Origin: a virus
DNA length: 52,440 nt
IMG/VR virus record: IMGVR_UViG_3300032069_000016
Span: 1-52,440 of that record
Strand: one strand, 5' to 3'
The notes under the pieces were generated by a model, which did not search any database, was not told where the DNA came from, and saw only the letters and a program-made list of their open reading frames with translations. This document shows, piece after piece, positions 7,494 to 14,946 of this stretch; the stretch's first letter is position 1, and each line of letters opens with the position of its first letter. Made by a program: the position numbers and the translations under genes.

Positions 7494-9278
7494 TTACCTT
7501 CTCCAAACACGGCTACTGGCGGTGAATAAACTTCTCTCATATTCACTCTCCATCTGTTGGGCTATGTCCGCTTTCTTCTCTTCCACCTTCCTGACATTCG
7601 GGTCGTGAACATTGACTTCCTGCTTCTGAATGCTCAAGACATTGGGAACGCTATACTGGTCATTGGTCAAATCTCTTATCTCGCTGAAAGCGAACCAAAG
7701 AGCCATTAAGCTGTCCCCAGTGTGTCCTTCTGGCCAATTCCTCATCTCATTTACCAACTGGGAACATAACTCTACGGTCTTTGCATCATTCAAATCATAC
7801 GGGATAATCAGTTTCCCCAATTCCAACAGAATAGCCAAACTATTCACGCCTATATCCGGGTCAAACTTTTCTCCTCCCGTGTGGTAGCCTCTGACATTGT
7901 CCAGCCCGCAGATGTCGGCCAAGTCCCTGACCATCGCTTCCTGATAAGCAACTGATTCAACTCTGATGCCCAACGGCCTGACTTTGATGTTATGTTCCTG
8001 AACCATCTTTCTGACATCATTAGGGCTTTTCTTTCCCCTGTTGATGTTTCGGATAATGTAATCGCCCGGCTGAATTACTCCGTTACCGACCTTCACCCTG
8101 TCTAAGGTGAACAAACAGGTATCATCAGCCGTTTCTTTTTCCGATATAGCAAGGTCTAATCCCGAGGCGGTAACCTCCATAATCAATCCCTGCCTCGGTT
8201 CATCTTGTAGGCGCAAATCTCTGCCTCTTACTTTCGCCTTGTCCAGCCATTCCTCTTTGAATTTCTGGTTCGGATTAGCACTCGGGTCGCATTGATACAT
8301 TCTGGCAAAAGCATACGAATTAGCTAACCTCTTTAGATACAGCGAGCCGTAATCGTGCCTCTCTGGCCATAATACTTTTACCCCTTCATCCATCAAAGTT
8401 TTGTTTGCTTCATAGAACTCGCTGGTCAATCTTAATCTTTCCTTCAAATCAACCGACTCATTCAATCTGAAACTTGCCCATTTCTGCCATAACTCTTTGT
8501 TCTTCGGCTCGGATATTATCGCTCCAAGTTTTTTCTTGTAATCAATCTGCGGGTCTTTAAGCAAATGGGAAACCAAATCATCGGCGTGCCAAGTGTTCCC
8601 CAGATAAATGAACCTGCCCTCTGGATTCAAGACGGGCATAACGGTCGTATAAACCCAATCAATGATTTTCTTCCTCTGGTCTTCCGTCTCCGAGTTCTGC
8701 TGATTAACCACATCGTCCATTATGATAATGTCCGCCCTCTTTGACAGAATTGAACCGAACAATCCAACGGCATTTATTGTCGGGTCTTTTATCACAAGAG
8801 CTTCCCTTTCAATCGTGATGGCGCTTCCAGCCCATTTCTCGTCTCTCTTTGTTCTCTTGCCCTGTTTCGGGACTACTCCTCTCGGGTTCATTGCCCTTGC
8901 CCACATCTGGTATCTTGGATTACCTTCTATATGATTCAGAATTTCCCTCAAAAACGAACTGGCTATTGAGGCCGTTGAGGATACGAGCAGGATTCTTAAA
9001 TTATGGTTTTTGGCGATTTCCCAAAGCGGGTAAGCTATTGAAAGGTGCGTTGACTTCCCGTGGTCTCTGGCGACCGCTATGCAGATTCTCTTGTAAAGCG
9101 GGTCTGACAAAATATCGTCAATTTCATTATGGAATGGCGCGTTCTCCAATCCAATAACTTCCTCAATAAAAACACTCAATCTTTTGGCAATGAGTTGAAA
9201 GGTGCGTTTGCAATCGGTATCAGTAAGCGAATTTTCCGTGATATTTTCCAATGTTTTGATAATATGCTTGGATTGCAT
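7494..9278 (-). CDS. terL: Terminase large subunit
   Basis: 594 residues from the ATG at 9278 (a TTG lies one codon upstream). The ATPase part shows ARDHGKST at about residues 71-78, a deviant Walker A with the GKS/T core, and IIIMDDV at about 185-191 as Walker B with the DD pair. Later segments GLDLAISEKE and GDSLMALWFA match the RNase H-like nuclease domain with its metal-binding acids. The protein translocates DNA into the prohead through the portal and cuts it. It follows the small-terminase candidate by about 50 bases. Confidence 0.93.
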   Translation of the reverse strand: MQSKHIIKTLENITENSLTDTDCKRTFQLIAKRLSVFIEEVIGLENAPFHNEIDDILSDPLYKRICIAVARDHGKSTHLSIAYPLWEIAKNHNLRILLVSSTASIASSFLREILNHIEGNPRYQMWARAMNPRGVVPKQGKRTKRDEKWAGSAITIEREALVIKDPTINAVGLFGSILSKRADIIIMDDVVNQQNSETEDQRKKIIDWVYTTVMPVLNPEGRFIYLGNTWHADDLVSHLLKDPQIDYKKKLGAIISEPKNKELWQKWASFRLNESVDLKERLRLTSEFYEANKTLMDEGVKVLWPERHDYGSLYLKRLANSYAFARMYQCDPSANPNQKFKEEWLDKAKVRGRDLRLQDEPRQGLIMEVTASGLDLAISEKETADDTCLFTLDRVKVGNGVIQPGDYIIRNINRGKKSPNDVRKMVQEHNIKVRPLGIRVESVAYQEAMVRDLADICGLDNVRGYHTGGEKFDPDIGVNSLAILLELGKLIIPYDLNDAKTVELCSQLVNEMRNWPEGHTGDSLMALWFAFSEIRDLTNDQYSVPNVLSIQKQEVNVHDPNVRKVEEKKADIAQQMESEYERSLFTASSRVWRR

Positions 9279-9330
9279 CAATCTTTAGTTTAAACCATCC
9301 GATTCGGCATTATCAACTAAAACATACCTA

Positions 9331-9828
9331 TTATGAGGTAGGTTGATTTTCTTCATTTTTCTTTTCTAATTCCAAGAGTTGCTTTGTTCTTGGACGCAAT
9401 TGCCCCCATAATTGAAAATTGATGAAACCTTCTGGCGGGGGCTCTCCTTGATTAAGCAATCCTGCTTCAATCATTTTCTCAATAAAGACGGCACCCGAAC
9501 TTCTTAACTCCCTCAAAGCAATCAGCTTCTCCATCGTGGTCGTCTTCGGGTCTAAAACGATAGCCCATAGCTTTTCTTTAATCGCCGAGGTTTCAGAGCC
9601 GAATTCGCTCAATAGTTTCTTTGCCGTTATCCTGCTTATTTCTTCCGCTACCGAACCTCTGGCCTTTCTAAGCAATCTGCCGATATAGTTCTTGTCCAAA
9701 TGAAGTGGGGCTTCTCTTGATTGCTGTAATACTCTCTGGATTTCCAAAATACTGATTCTGGGCTTAACTACTACCAAACTTCTTATTCTCTCTATGTATT
9801 CTTTTTCTTGTTCTTTTGAATAAGGCAT
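9331..9828 (-). CDS. Terminase small subunit candidate
   Basis: 165 residues from ATG 9828 (a TTG two codons upstream is also open). The N-terminus has an HTH-like arrangement (ISILEIQRVLQ ... DKNYIGRLLRKAR), followed by helices and an acidic-basic tail. Size, HTH and position directly upstream of the large terminase fit a small terminase, which recognises packaging sites on DNA and delivers it to the motor. Sequence similarity to a named family was not tested. Confidence 0.7.
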   Translation of the reverse strand: MPYSKEQEKEYIERIRSLVVVKPRISILEIQRVLQQSREAPLHLDKNYIGRLLRKARGSVAEEISRITAKKLLSEFGSETSAIKEKLWAIVLDPKTTTMEKLIALRELRSSGAVFIEKMIEAGLLNQGEPPPEGFINFQLWGQLRPRTKQLLELEKKNEENQPTS

Positions 9829-9895
9829 ATGCAAAATAGGAGTTCATATCTGCTTTTATCTTTAACTCTTAACGTAACAAAATTCAATAATTCTT

Positions 9896-10000
9896 TTATT
9901 TCCTCGCCTGCCATAATCTTGTTACTCTCTTTCTTAACTTGGGATTTGCCCAAGTTCTTATATTGGATTGGCGTATTTTTTCTCTGGTTTCTTTTGTCAT
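9896..10000 (-). CDS. 34-aa ORF resembling a homing-endonuclease NUMOD3 segment
   Basis: ATG at 10000, TAA at 9896-9898. The peptide opens MTKETREKIRQSNIRTWANP and is basic throughout. The phrase T-K-E-T-R-E-K-I-R is typical of NUMOD3 DNA-binding modules in HNH and GIY-YIG homing endonucleases (family knowledge). No catalytic domain follows, so it is probably a remnant or a freestanding DNA-binding peptide. It is the first ORF after the promoter at 10007-10035. Confidence 0.45.
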   Translation of the reverse strand: MTKETREKIRQSNIRTWANPKLRKRVTRLWQARK

Positions 10001-10006
10001 AATTTT

Positions 10007-10035
10007 AGTATAGACCATTATCCACTCAACGACAA
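10007..10035 (-). promoter_or_regulatory. Sigma70-type promoter, start of late operon
   Basis: On the minus strand TTGTCG (10035-10030), 17 bases, then TATACT (10012-10007). It lies downstream of the strong terminator at 10081-10114 and upstream of the terminase genes, so it is the best candidate for the promoter that opens the packaging and head region. The -10 is identical to those of the early promoters. Confidence 0.65.
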
Positions 10036-10080
10036 GAAAATTATCTTTTGCCACGCTGTTTCCCCATAAACTAATAAACT

Positions 10081-10114
10081 AAAAACCCATTATGCGAGAT
10101 AATAATGGGTTTTT
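10081..10114 (-). terminator. Intrinsic terminator at end of early operon
   Basis: A perfect 13-bp stem (AAAAACCCATTAT with ATAATGGGTTTTT) around an 8-base loop, ending in a T-run on both strands. It is 12 bases past the stop of the 109-aa zinc-ribbon gene and isolates the late promoter. Confidence 0.9.
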
Positions 10115-10126
10115 AGCTTAGGTTAA

Positions 10127-10456
10127 CTACAAATGCATTTTGCCCAATTCGCTTTCATCCATCACCTTCTGCATTTCTTCGGCAACCTCCAGCGGAAAAT
10201 ACCTGTAACTGTATCCTTGCTTTCTGGCGTCAATCCAGCCGAGGGAAACTTGGAACTCTTTTTTGCATCCTTCGCAAATCGTCCTTATGCCGAACACCGA
10301 AGCCGTTCTCTCCTGCAACAGCTTCAAGTTTTCGTCTATCTTGAACACTCTGCCCATTTCGCAATGCGGGCAATAAATCTGAATGCCTATATTCCTGTTC
10401 TCCTCTCTCGGCGGAACGGTGCTCAATGACTGAACGGTTTTCATTTCTTTGCTCAT
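10127..10456 (-). CDS. Zinc-ribbon protein (109 aa)
   Basis: 109 residues. YCPHCEMG near residue 29 and CEGCKKEF near residue 62 provide two CxxC knuckles, the layout of a single zinc ribbon. The rest is a helical C-terminus. ATGA overlap with the upstream gene. Probably a small nucleic-acid or protein-binding adaptor; the target is unknown. Last gene before the operon terminator. Confidence 0.6.
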   Translation of the reverse strand: MSKEMKTVQSLSTVPPREENRNIGIQIYCPHCEMGRVFKIDENLKLLQERTASVFGIRTICEGCKKEFQVSLGWIDARKQGYSYRYFPLEVAEEMQKVMDESELGKMHL

Positions 10457-10635
10457 ATTATTTTTGACAACCTGTCCGCCGTTAATGCCACCTTTGTCAA
10501 TTTCAAATGAGGCAAATCTTTGCGAAGTTTGCGCAAAGCTCGGCTGACTGCTGTCGCCATATTACTTGCCTTTATCCGATACTCAAACTTTTTCGGATAC
10601 GGCATATTGACGCTGATGACGACCAAATAATTCAT
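10453..10635 (-). CDS. Small basic protein (60 aa)
   Basis: 60 residues, beta-alpha-like (MNYLVVISVNMP ... MATAVSRALRKLRKDLP), basic, no motif recognised. It is the first gene after the strong promoter at 10694-10722 and is coupled to the zinc-ribbon gene. Function unknown. Confidence 0.6.
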   Translation of the reverse strand: MNYLVVISVNMPYPKKFEYRIKASNMATAVSRALRKLRKDLPHLKLTKVALTADRLSKII

Positions 10636-10693
10636 TGTAATTTTTAAGGAGCTATCCTTTATTCTCGCTATATCAGATAGTCCTCATACTGTA

Positions 10694-10722
10694 AGTATAG
10701 TCCATTTCGGCTCTCTTGTCAA
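10694..10722 (-). promoter_or_regulatory. Strong sigma70-type promoter
   Basis: Minus strand TTGACA (10722-10717), 17-base spacer, TATACT (10699-10694), preceded by GGTC as at several other promoters of this phage. It drives the last two small early genes. It lies just after a terminator, so they form their own transcription unit. Confidence 0.85.
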
Positions 10723-10772
10723 GACCCGATTTTCAAAAAAACCGCAATTTTGGCTGTTTTTCCCAAATAAAA

Positions 10773-10804
10773 GCTCCCCGTCCTACATCGGCACATCGGG
10801 GAGC
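10773..10804 (-). terminator. Intrinsic terminator
   Basis: Minus strand hairpin GCTCCCCG / CGGGGAGC (8 bp, GC-rich) with a 16-base loop, followed by TTTTATTT. It ends the operon whose last gene is at 10856-11062. Confidence 0.9.
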
Positions 10805-10855
10805 ACAAAAGTTACTTTTAGTTTTTACTACTTGACGAAATCGTCTTAACCTCTC

Positions 10856-11062
10856 CTACCTTATCATATCTCTTGACGACTTGTCAATAAGGTTATCAAC
10901 TTTTGCCTTCTGCGCGTATTTTCTGCCCCTCTCTCTGACTTTCTTCTGCCTGCAATCAAAACAGGTAGCTTTGCTTATTCGTTTATTCCTCGTTACTTCT
11001 GCGCCGCAGAATTGGCAGAGAAGGATTTGCTGGGCGAATTGTCCTTGCCCTTTTTCACTCAT
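10856..11062 (-). CDS. Small zinc-finger protein (68 aa)
   Basis: 68 residues with CQFCGAEV (CxxC) and CFDCRQKK (CxxC) about 16 residues apart, followed by a basic helix (RERGRKYAQKAKV). Consistent with a zinc ribbon with a nucleic-acid-binding tail. It overlaps the end of the resolvase-like gene, and is last before the terminator at 10773-10804. Confidence 0.6.
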   Translation of the reverse strand: MSEKGQGQFAQQILLCQFCGAEVTRNKRISKATCFDCRQKKVRERGRKYAQKAKVDNLIDKSSRDMIR

Positions 11063-11393
11063 TAAAAAATGACTTTAATAATTTTTCAAAAAATTCATAA
11101 GTCATAAAAACCTTTGAATCTTCCATTGGAACTCCACAAGGGTGCCAAATGATAACAAAATCCTGATAGCCCAAGCTTTCTTTCTCAACTTGCCTCATAA
11201 ACTTATTTGCCTTAAAGGTCCTTGTATTCTTACACTCAATGGTTATTGGTAGCTTGGTGGCGATATCGCCCTTCAGCCGACCGCTGCCCGAGCCAATTTC
11301 TGGACGAGCCTGAGGGTCAATCCCGGTATGCCTAAATCTCTCGGCTACCCATTTCTCTAACAACTTGCCTTTTGCCTTTGGACTTTTTAGCAT
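11055..11393 (-). CDS. PD-(D/E)XK nuclease, Holliday-junction-resolvase-like
   Basis: 112 residues. KGKLLEKWVAERF supplies the early Glu helix, GSGSGRLKGDIAT the loop with the first metal Asp, and ITIECKN the ExK strand: the order of archaeal Hjc-like and phage PD-(D/E)XK resolvases. Such enzymes cut branched DNA during recombination or before packaging. Standalone nuclease size fits. The substrate is inferred, and related phage enzymes may have other branched-DNA targets. Confidence 0.7.
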   Translation of the reverse strand: MLKSPKAKGKLLEKWVAERFRHTGIDPQARPEIGSGSGRLKGDIATKLPITIECKNTRTFKANKFMRQVEKESLGYQDFVIIWHPCGVPMEDSKVFMTYEFFEKLLKSFFNE

Positions 11394-11412
11394 ATCAACC
11401 CAATTTTACCAA

Positions 11413-11580
11413 CTACTCTTCATCTCTGTAAAGGACTATGAACATATAAATTGAAATGGCAATGATAATTGCCGACCAGAACAGGAACAACCAATGAAAC
11501 GGCTTGGTAACAAAAGGAAGCCAAACGCTCAGTATCAGCGTGCCAATATAGAACGGCGTAAAAATATGTTTCAGTTTCAT
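11413..11580 (-). CDS. Small two-helix membrane protein
   Basis: 55 residues from the ATG at 11580, which overlaps the previous stop (ATGA). There are two hydrophobic stretches, FYIGTLILSVWLPF and WLFLFWSAIIIAISIYMFIV, separated by a short loop, and an acidic C-terminus. Role unknown; it is placed among early genes, so an early envelope function is more likely than lysis. Confidence 0.6.
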   Translation of the reverse strand: MKLKHIFTPFYIGTLILSVWLPFVTKPFHWLFLFWSAIIIAISIYMFIVLYRDEE

Positions 11581-11783
11581 ATAATCCTGATTTTCTGCCA
11601 ACAAGGGTGTTCGGCATTGCCAAAATACTCGTGGTTCAATGCGAGAAATCTCATCATCGGGCTTTGTTTCTTGAAGCTCCTTCTTTTCCCGCCCTTCTTA
11701 TCTCCTCTCGGGTGCCTGCCGCTATACCTCTGGCGCTTGGCCGAACGCCCAATAATCCGACTTGACTGCGAAAACGAGTCCAT
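11577..11783 (-). CDS. Small basic protein (68 aa)
   Basis: 68 residues, very basic in its first half (RSAKRQRYSGRHPRGDKKGG). Its stop overlaps the start of the membrane-protein gene (ATGA), the main evidence that it is real. A frame in competition (11654-11866) has only a TTG start. No function assigned. Confidence 0.4.
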   Translation of the reverse strand: MDSFSQSSRIIGRSAKRQRYSGRHPRGDKKGGKRRSFKKQSPMMRFLALNHEYFGNAEHPCWQKIRII

Positions 11784-11868
11784 AAATCAAACTCTGAAAA
11801 CTGGCGATGGCGGGACAGATGGTTTAGGTCTTTACCCGCAAGCTTCAGCGATGTGATACTAACCAATT

Positions 11869-12021
11869 TTAATCTTTTGCGATTATTGGTTTGCCTCTAC
11901 TGCCTCCCACTTCCTGCCTCAACCACTTGGTCGTTGGCTTAGACGACAGCGTTTCAACTATCGGCATCAGGGATTCAGCTTCCGCCGTCCCCCACAGGGA
12001 GAGCCCTTTACGCCATATCAC
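11869..12021 (-). CDS. Possible small protein (50 aa, GTG start)
   Basis: An open frame of 50 codons with a GTG start reads IWRKGLSLWGTAEAE and ends SRGKPIIAKD. It fills an otherwise empty 180-base gap in a gene-dense operon and has balanced amino-acid use. There is no good ribosome-binding site, so it is tentative. Confidence 0.3.
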   Translation of the reverse strand: MIWRKGLSLWGTAEAESLMPIVETLSSKPTTKWLRQEVGGSRGKPIIAKD

Positions 12022-12060
12022 AAGCGTTATTCAGGCACACCGCCAGATTTCAAAGTTCAT

Positions 12061-12315
12061 TTACGAATTGATGCGATAATTTTGAGGCAAAGTGCCATTT
12101 CGGTTTCGCCACCATTGACGGTCATATACCCTTATTTCATCACGATGTTCATTAACCCATCTCGTCTGCAATCGCAACTGATTCTTAAAACTACATCCGA
12201 TTCTTCTCCTCGCACTACCACAAAATCTTTGATGTGGCTGGCGATACGATTTCAAAAATGGATGACCACACATTTCGCATTTCCCTTTGTAATTATACCC
12301 TTTTGGCTTACTCAT
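12061..12315 (-). CDS. Cys-rich zinc-finger-like protein (84 aa)
   Basis: 84 residues. KCEMCGHPF (CxxC) is followed by RFCGSARRRIGCSF, giving four cysteines in a small basic domain like those that sit at the front of HNH or homing nucleases, but no nuclease motif follows. The rest is basic and aromatic. It directly follows the 80-aa gene. Probably nucleic-acid binding. Confidence 0.5.
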   Translation of the reverse strand: MSKPKGYNYKGKCEMCGHPFLKSYRQPHQRFCGSARRRIGCSFKNQLRLQTRWVNEHRDEIRVYDRQWWRNRNGTLPQNYRINS

Positions 12316-12558
12316 TTATGGTATTTCAACTCCCAATGCTTTCAGCTTTTCCAGCTTCTCCAATTTTTCATCTTCTCCCATTGTCCTTGATAACGCTTGC
12401 TGGCAAGCCGCCGACAACTCCTGAACCCTGTAATCAAAATGCTTGAGGCCGTTGAGCTTCCCCAGAACATACTGGCAAAAAGTAATTCTGGTCATTTCTC
12501 TGAATGTTATTCCGCCCCAGTTCGTATCAAGCAATTGATTGCGTTCGTCAAAATTCAT
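12316..12558 (-). CDS. Hypothetical protein (80 aa)
   Basis: 80 residues, helical, ending in a short coiled coil (EKLEKLEKLKALG). Starts inside the last bases of the upstream gene. No family recognised. Confidence 0.55.
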   Translation of the reverse strand: MNFDERNQLLDTNWGGITFREMTRITFCQYVLGKLNGLKHFDYRVQELSAACQQALSRTMGEDEKLEKLEKLKALGVEIP

Positions 12559-12769
12559 ATTTTTTCTTTAGCGCTTCCGTCATCTTTATAACTGCTTCTT
12601 TTCGGTGCTGGGAGCAAAGAGTTATATTCGCAAAACCAAACCTTGCCCAGAAATAAGATGCTCCCTCTAAACGAATGTCAACCATTTCTTGGCTAACCCA
12701 GTCTTTCTCGCCTTCTGGATAACCCGCTTCCTTACCGCAATCTTTCACATCACATAAGTATTTAATCAT
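12548..12769 (-). CDS. Small Cys/His protein (73 aa)
   Basis: 73 residues. CDVKDCGKEAG at the N-terminus and LCSQHRKEA near residue 52 provide three Cys and a His in a spacing that could hold zinc. First gene after the promoter at 12779-12808. Function unknown. Confidence 0.55.
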   Translation of the reverse strand: MIKYLCDVKDCGKEAGYPEGEKDWVSQEMVDIRLEGASYFWARFGFANITLCSQHRKEAVIKMTEALKKKYEF

Positions 12770-12778
12770 AAATACCTC

Positions 12779-12808
12779 ATTATTTCAGTTATTTGGCTAT
12801 TCTGTCAA
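12779..12808 (-). promoter_or_regulatory. Sigma70-type promoter
   Basis: Minus strand TTGACA (12808-12803), 18 bases, AATAAT (12784-12779), immediately upstream of the gene starting at 12769. Confidence 0.6.
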
Positions 12809-12880
12809 TTTACCGAAACGATTGCTAAAAACATAATAGATAAGCCATTTTTTGATTTGCTGATAGATACATTCTAACAT

Positions 12881-12959
12881 CTGGCGACAGCAAACGGAAA
12901 TCGCTTCCCACGGGGCTACGCCCCAAGCTTCCGTCTAAGCGTATAAAGCTTGTCGCCAG
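12881..12959 (-). ncRNA. Nested hairpin element, possible structured RNA or origin
   Basis: On the minus strand the ends pair perfectly (CTGGCGACA with TGTCGCCAG, 9 bp). Inside, ACGGAA pairs with TTCCGT, then GCTT with AAGC, then GGGGC with GCCCC around a GTA loop. Four coaxial helices in 79 bases are far more than chance. It could be an RNA (regulatory or small structured RNA), a cruciform used by a replication protein, or a terminator without a T-run. Type not determined. Confidence 0.5.
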
Positions 12960-13129
12960 CTGTCAAAATACAATTCTCCGACCAATATGCCGTAATTACG
13001 ACCAGCCGAGAATTGTTGTGAATAATCCTCATCAGTTAAGTTTGACATCTCAAACAAGAACCAAAGAAACCAGCTACAATTTCGCACATACCAGTCGGTA
13101 TTCTCATTATACCCGTTTCTTCAGCTTTT

Positions 13130-13861
13130 TTAATATAGTCCATAAACTTTCAGCTTATACTTTTTGCACAAATGTGCCCACGCCTCGCTTATCGGCAAAC
13201 TACTAACCAATTTCAGTTCCCTTTCCTTGCACCATTTTATCAACTCCTCAATCGTTTCCGAAGCGTGTCCTTTGCCTTCTTCGTGGCTTGTAATAAACTG
13301 GATATTCAATTCTTTATCAAATATAGCCAAATGAACTACGCAGGATTTATGTCTTGCCACCCAAATCGGGTCTAACCACATTGGCAATCTTTCCTCTTGA
13401 ATAACGGTTAGGGATTTTAGTTTTTCCACAATCAATCTCACAATTAGATTTTGCCACTCTTTTTTTACTTTCTGGCTTTCGGGCATTACTTTAACGCTTT
13501 CTGGAACTTCAAAACTTTGAACGATACTTATTGCTTTTTCTTTTTCCTTCTCTCTGGTCTCGTTGAGGAGGCAAGGGATAAGGTCAAATAATTTATTTAC
13601 TCTTGATTTATGGTCTTTGATTACATTCTCACTTTTTACTGCTCGCAAAACACAAAACATAGAGGTTTTGAAACCTTGCAATGTTTCTTCCCAATCCAGC
13701 TGGGCAGTGTTCTCTACTTTTTGTTTTGGGTTATCTTTCATAGTTTTAATCTTATTTGGATTGTTCGGACAATTCCACTCGTGGTTACCAGCAGTATCTT
13801 GTTGGCAACAAGTACAACTTATCGGCTCATATATTTTATTTCCTGCTGTATCGTAAATCAT
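13130..13861 (-). CDS. GNAT-like acetyltransferase with N-terminal Cys cluster
   Basis: 243 residues. N-terminal CTCCQQDTAGNHEWNC has Cys/His spacing of a small zinc site. The middle is helical. The last 70 residues look like a GNAT core: a strand, then EEGKGHASETIEELIKWCKE matching the acetyl-CoA binding loop and helix (Q/RxxGxG/A), then a strand and a C-terminal helix with the HLCKKYKLKVYG ending. GNAT enzymes acetylate amines on proteins or small molecules. The target is unknown, possibly a host defence or transcription factor. A 24-base leader upstream is duplicated at 14532-14555. Confidence 0.55.
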   Translation of the reverse strand: MIYDTAGNKIYEPISCTCCQQDTAGNHEWNCPNNPNKIKTMKDNPKQKVENTAQLDWEETLQGFKTSMFCVLRAVKSENVIKDHKSRVNKLFDLIPCLLNETREKEKEKAISIVQSFEVPESVKVMPESQKVKKEWQNLIVRLIVEKLKSLTVIQEERLPMWLDPIWVARHKSCVVHLAIFDKELNIQFITSHEEGKGHASETIEELIKWCKERELKLVSSLPISEAWAHLCKKYKLKVYGLY

Positions 13862-13862
13862 C

Positions 13863-13886
13863 TTCTTTATCTTAATTAGGTTCTAA
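13863..13886 (-). repeat. Duplicated 24-base leader, copy 1
   Basis: Minus-strand TTAGAACCTAATTAAGATAA followed by AGAA, directly upstream of the ATG at 13861. It matches 14532-14555 at 23 of 24 positions. Both copies end just before an ATG, so the duplicated unit carries the translation start region. Confidence 0.7.
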
Positions 13887-13932
13887 TGGCCATTTGAGTG
13901 CTCGTAGTTGGGTTTTTAAAGATTTTGGCTTT

Positions 13933-14133
13933 TTATTTTTTAACCACCTCTGCTCCGCCCATTAAAGCAAAAATCCTAATACTTCGGGGGTCAACTTCCT
14001 TTCTTTTAAGAAGTTTCTTTACTTCTTTAATCATTTCTCTACGAGTTCTGCAGAAAATAACAGCCGTAATACCTGTTGACCAAGTATTTATGCTACTTGC
14101 ATCTGTCCAACTTGTTATATAGTTTGTTACCAT
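13933..14133 (-). CDS. Small hypothetical phage protein (66 aa)
   Basis: 66 residues starting MVTNYITSWTDASS, with the phrase FCRTRREMIKEVKKLLKR and ending ALMGGAEVVKK. This looks like a compact alpha-beta protein family I associate with phage early regions, but I cannot name it. Good ATG; leftward, between the 119-aa protein and the GNAT-like gene. Confidence 0.5.
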   Translation of the reverse strand: MVTNYITSWTDASSINTWSTGITAVIFCRTRREMIKEVKKLLKRKEVDPRSIRIFALMGGAEVVKK

Positions 14134-14333
14134 ACATGGTTCTAATTAGGGACTGATAAGCTGGGTGCCGGGGATGGGTTTCCCAATTCCCGTTACTCCT
14201 TGACGAAAGGCGGACTGGCGGACTTACGACCGACGCATCTTAAGGGCTAAAGTTGTCATCTTGGCCCCGCAAGAGCATTTTTTACGCCCTCCTCACCTTC
14301 CCCAGCACTCAACTTGCCAATCCTTTATTTTAA
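14134..14333 (-). other. 200-base gap with an open frame lacking a start
   Basis: No convincing gene. On the minus strand a frame from about 14237 to 14093 is open and looks protein-like (PPVRLSSRSNGNWETHP), but it follows a TAA directly and has no ATG, GTG or TTG. It overlaps the start of the next gene. It may be the remains of a gene or a frameshifted one. No tRNA or clear hairpin seen. Confidence 0.3.
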
Positions 14334-14693
14334 TCAACTGAAGTTAAAGACAATCTCAACAGGAACAACTTTTTCATATCCGCTGCAATCTCCCAACGCC
14401 TGCTTTTTCTTATTAAAAATCGCCAAAATCGCTATATTCAAAACACCGTATTCTCTAATTTTGAGATTCTTAGTAAGATTCTTCTTGCCGATTATTGCCC
14501 ACGCCTTTATTGTTTTTGTTTTCTTTTTCATTTCTTTATCTTGATTAGGTTCTAACGACCTTCCCAAGTTATATGCCACATCGTAAACATTACTAATAAA
14601 TTTGATAAGGTCTTCTTCACAGTCGTCCCAAGAATTAAACAGAGAACTATCCTTATATTTACTTTTGAATTTTTTTATTATTTCTTCTTTCAT
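14334..14693 (-). CDS. Hypothetical protein (119 aa), possibly two genes joined
   Basis: 119 residues. The first 54 are helical and acidic; the remainder begins MKKKTKTIKAWAIIG and ends GYEKVVPVEIVFNFS. The internal ATG at 14531 is preceded by a 24-base leader identical but for one base to the start region of the gene at 13861, so the second half is probably translated on its own as well (65 aa). Families unknown. Confidence 0.55.
   Translation of the reverse strand: MKEEIIKKFKSKYKDSSLFNSWDDCEEDLIKFISNVYDVAYNLGRSLEPNQDKEMKKKTKTIKAWAIIGKKNLTKNLKIREYGVLNIAILAIFNKKKQALGDCSGYEKVVPVEIVFNFS
14532..14555 (-). repeat. Duplicated 24-base leader, copy 2
   Basis: Second copy of the leader at 13863-13886, one mismatch. 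It lies inside the 119-codon frame, immediately upstream of the in-frame ATG at 14531. Confidence 0.7.
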
Positions 14694-14705
14694 TTAGAAT
14701 TACTT

Positions 14706-14918
14706 TTATATTTCTCTAAAAATTAGTTTTGATTTTGGATTATCGCCATCTGTATCAAACCACAAGGACTCTGGAAAACCCTTTTGCATTTCAACCATAA
14801 CCACAATTCGTCCGCTCGGCATAATGGCGAACTCCTCTACTTTTATGTTGGGATATTCCTTTTTTGCCCATTCTTCTTTGAAGACCACTTTTACTGGAAT
14901 CTTCATTTCTTTTTTCAT
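14706..14918 (-). CDS. Hypothetical protein (70 aa)
   Basis: 70 residues, beta-rich (MKIPVKVVFKEEW ... SGRIVVMVEMQKG). Either of two ATGs (14918, 14906) could start it. No family recognised. Confidence 0.5.
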   Translation of the reverse strand: MKKEMKIPVKVVFKEEWAKKEYPNIKVEEFAIMPSGRIVVMVEMQKGFPESLWFDTDGDNPKSKLIFREI

Positions 14919-14946
14919 TAAGAATTGCTTTTATATTTCTCTGGGA

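Larger units (their letters stand above)
9829..10126 (-). other. Intergenic region between early and late operons
   Basis: About 300 bases. They hold the early-operon terminator, the TTGTCG/TATACT promoter and the 34-aa NUMOD3-like ORF, followed by about 65 bases before the small terminase with nothing further visible. This is where transcription changes from one operon to the next. Confidence 0.6.
12770..13129 (-). other. 360-base region with structured element and two mini-ORFs
   Basis: No gene above 60 codons. It contains the promoter at 12779-12808, the nested hairpin at 12881-12959, and two short ATG frames on the minus strand: 13036-13107 (23 aa, MRIPTGMCEIVAG...) and 12916-13032 (38 aa, MRIIHNNSRLVVITAYW...). 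The stop of the second falls inside the hairpin. A TTGACA also occurs at 12966-12961, but its nearest -10 is only 15 bases away. The mini-ORFs are unproven. Confidence 0.4.

Noticed and set aside
14134-14333. Possible tRNA or structured RNA in the gap
   Set aside because: No cloverleaf: no GTTC-type T-loop with paired acceptor ends. The region is better explained as degraded or unstarted coding sequence.
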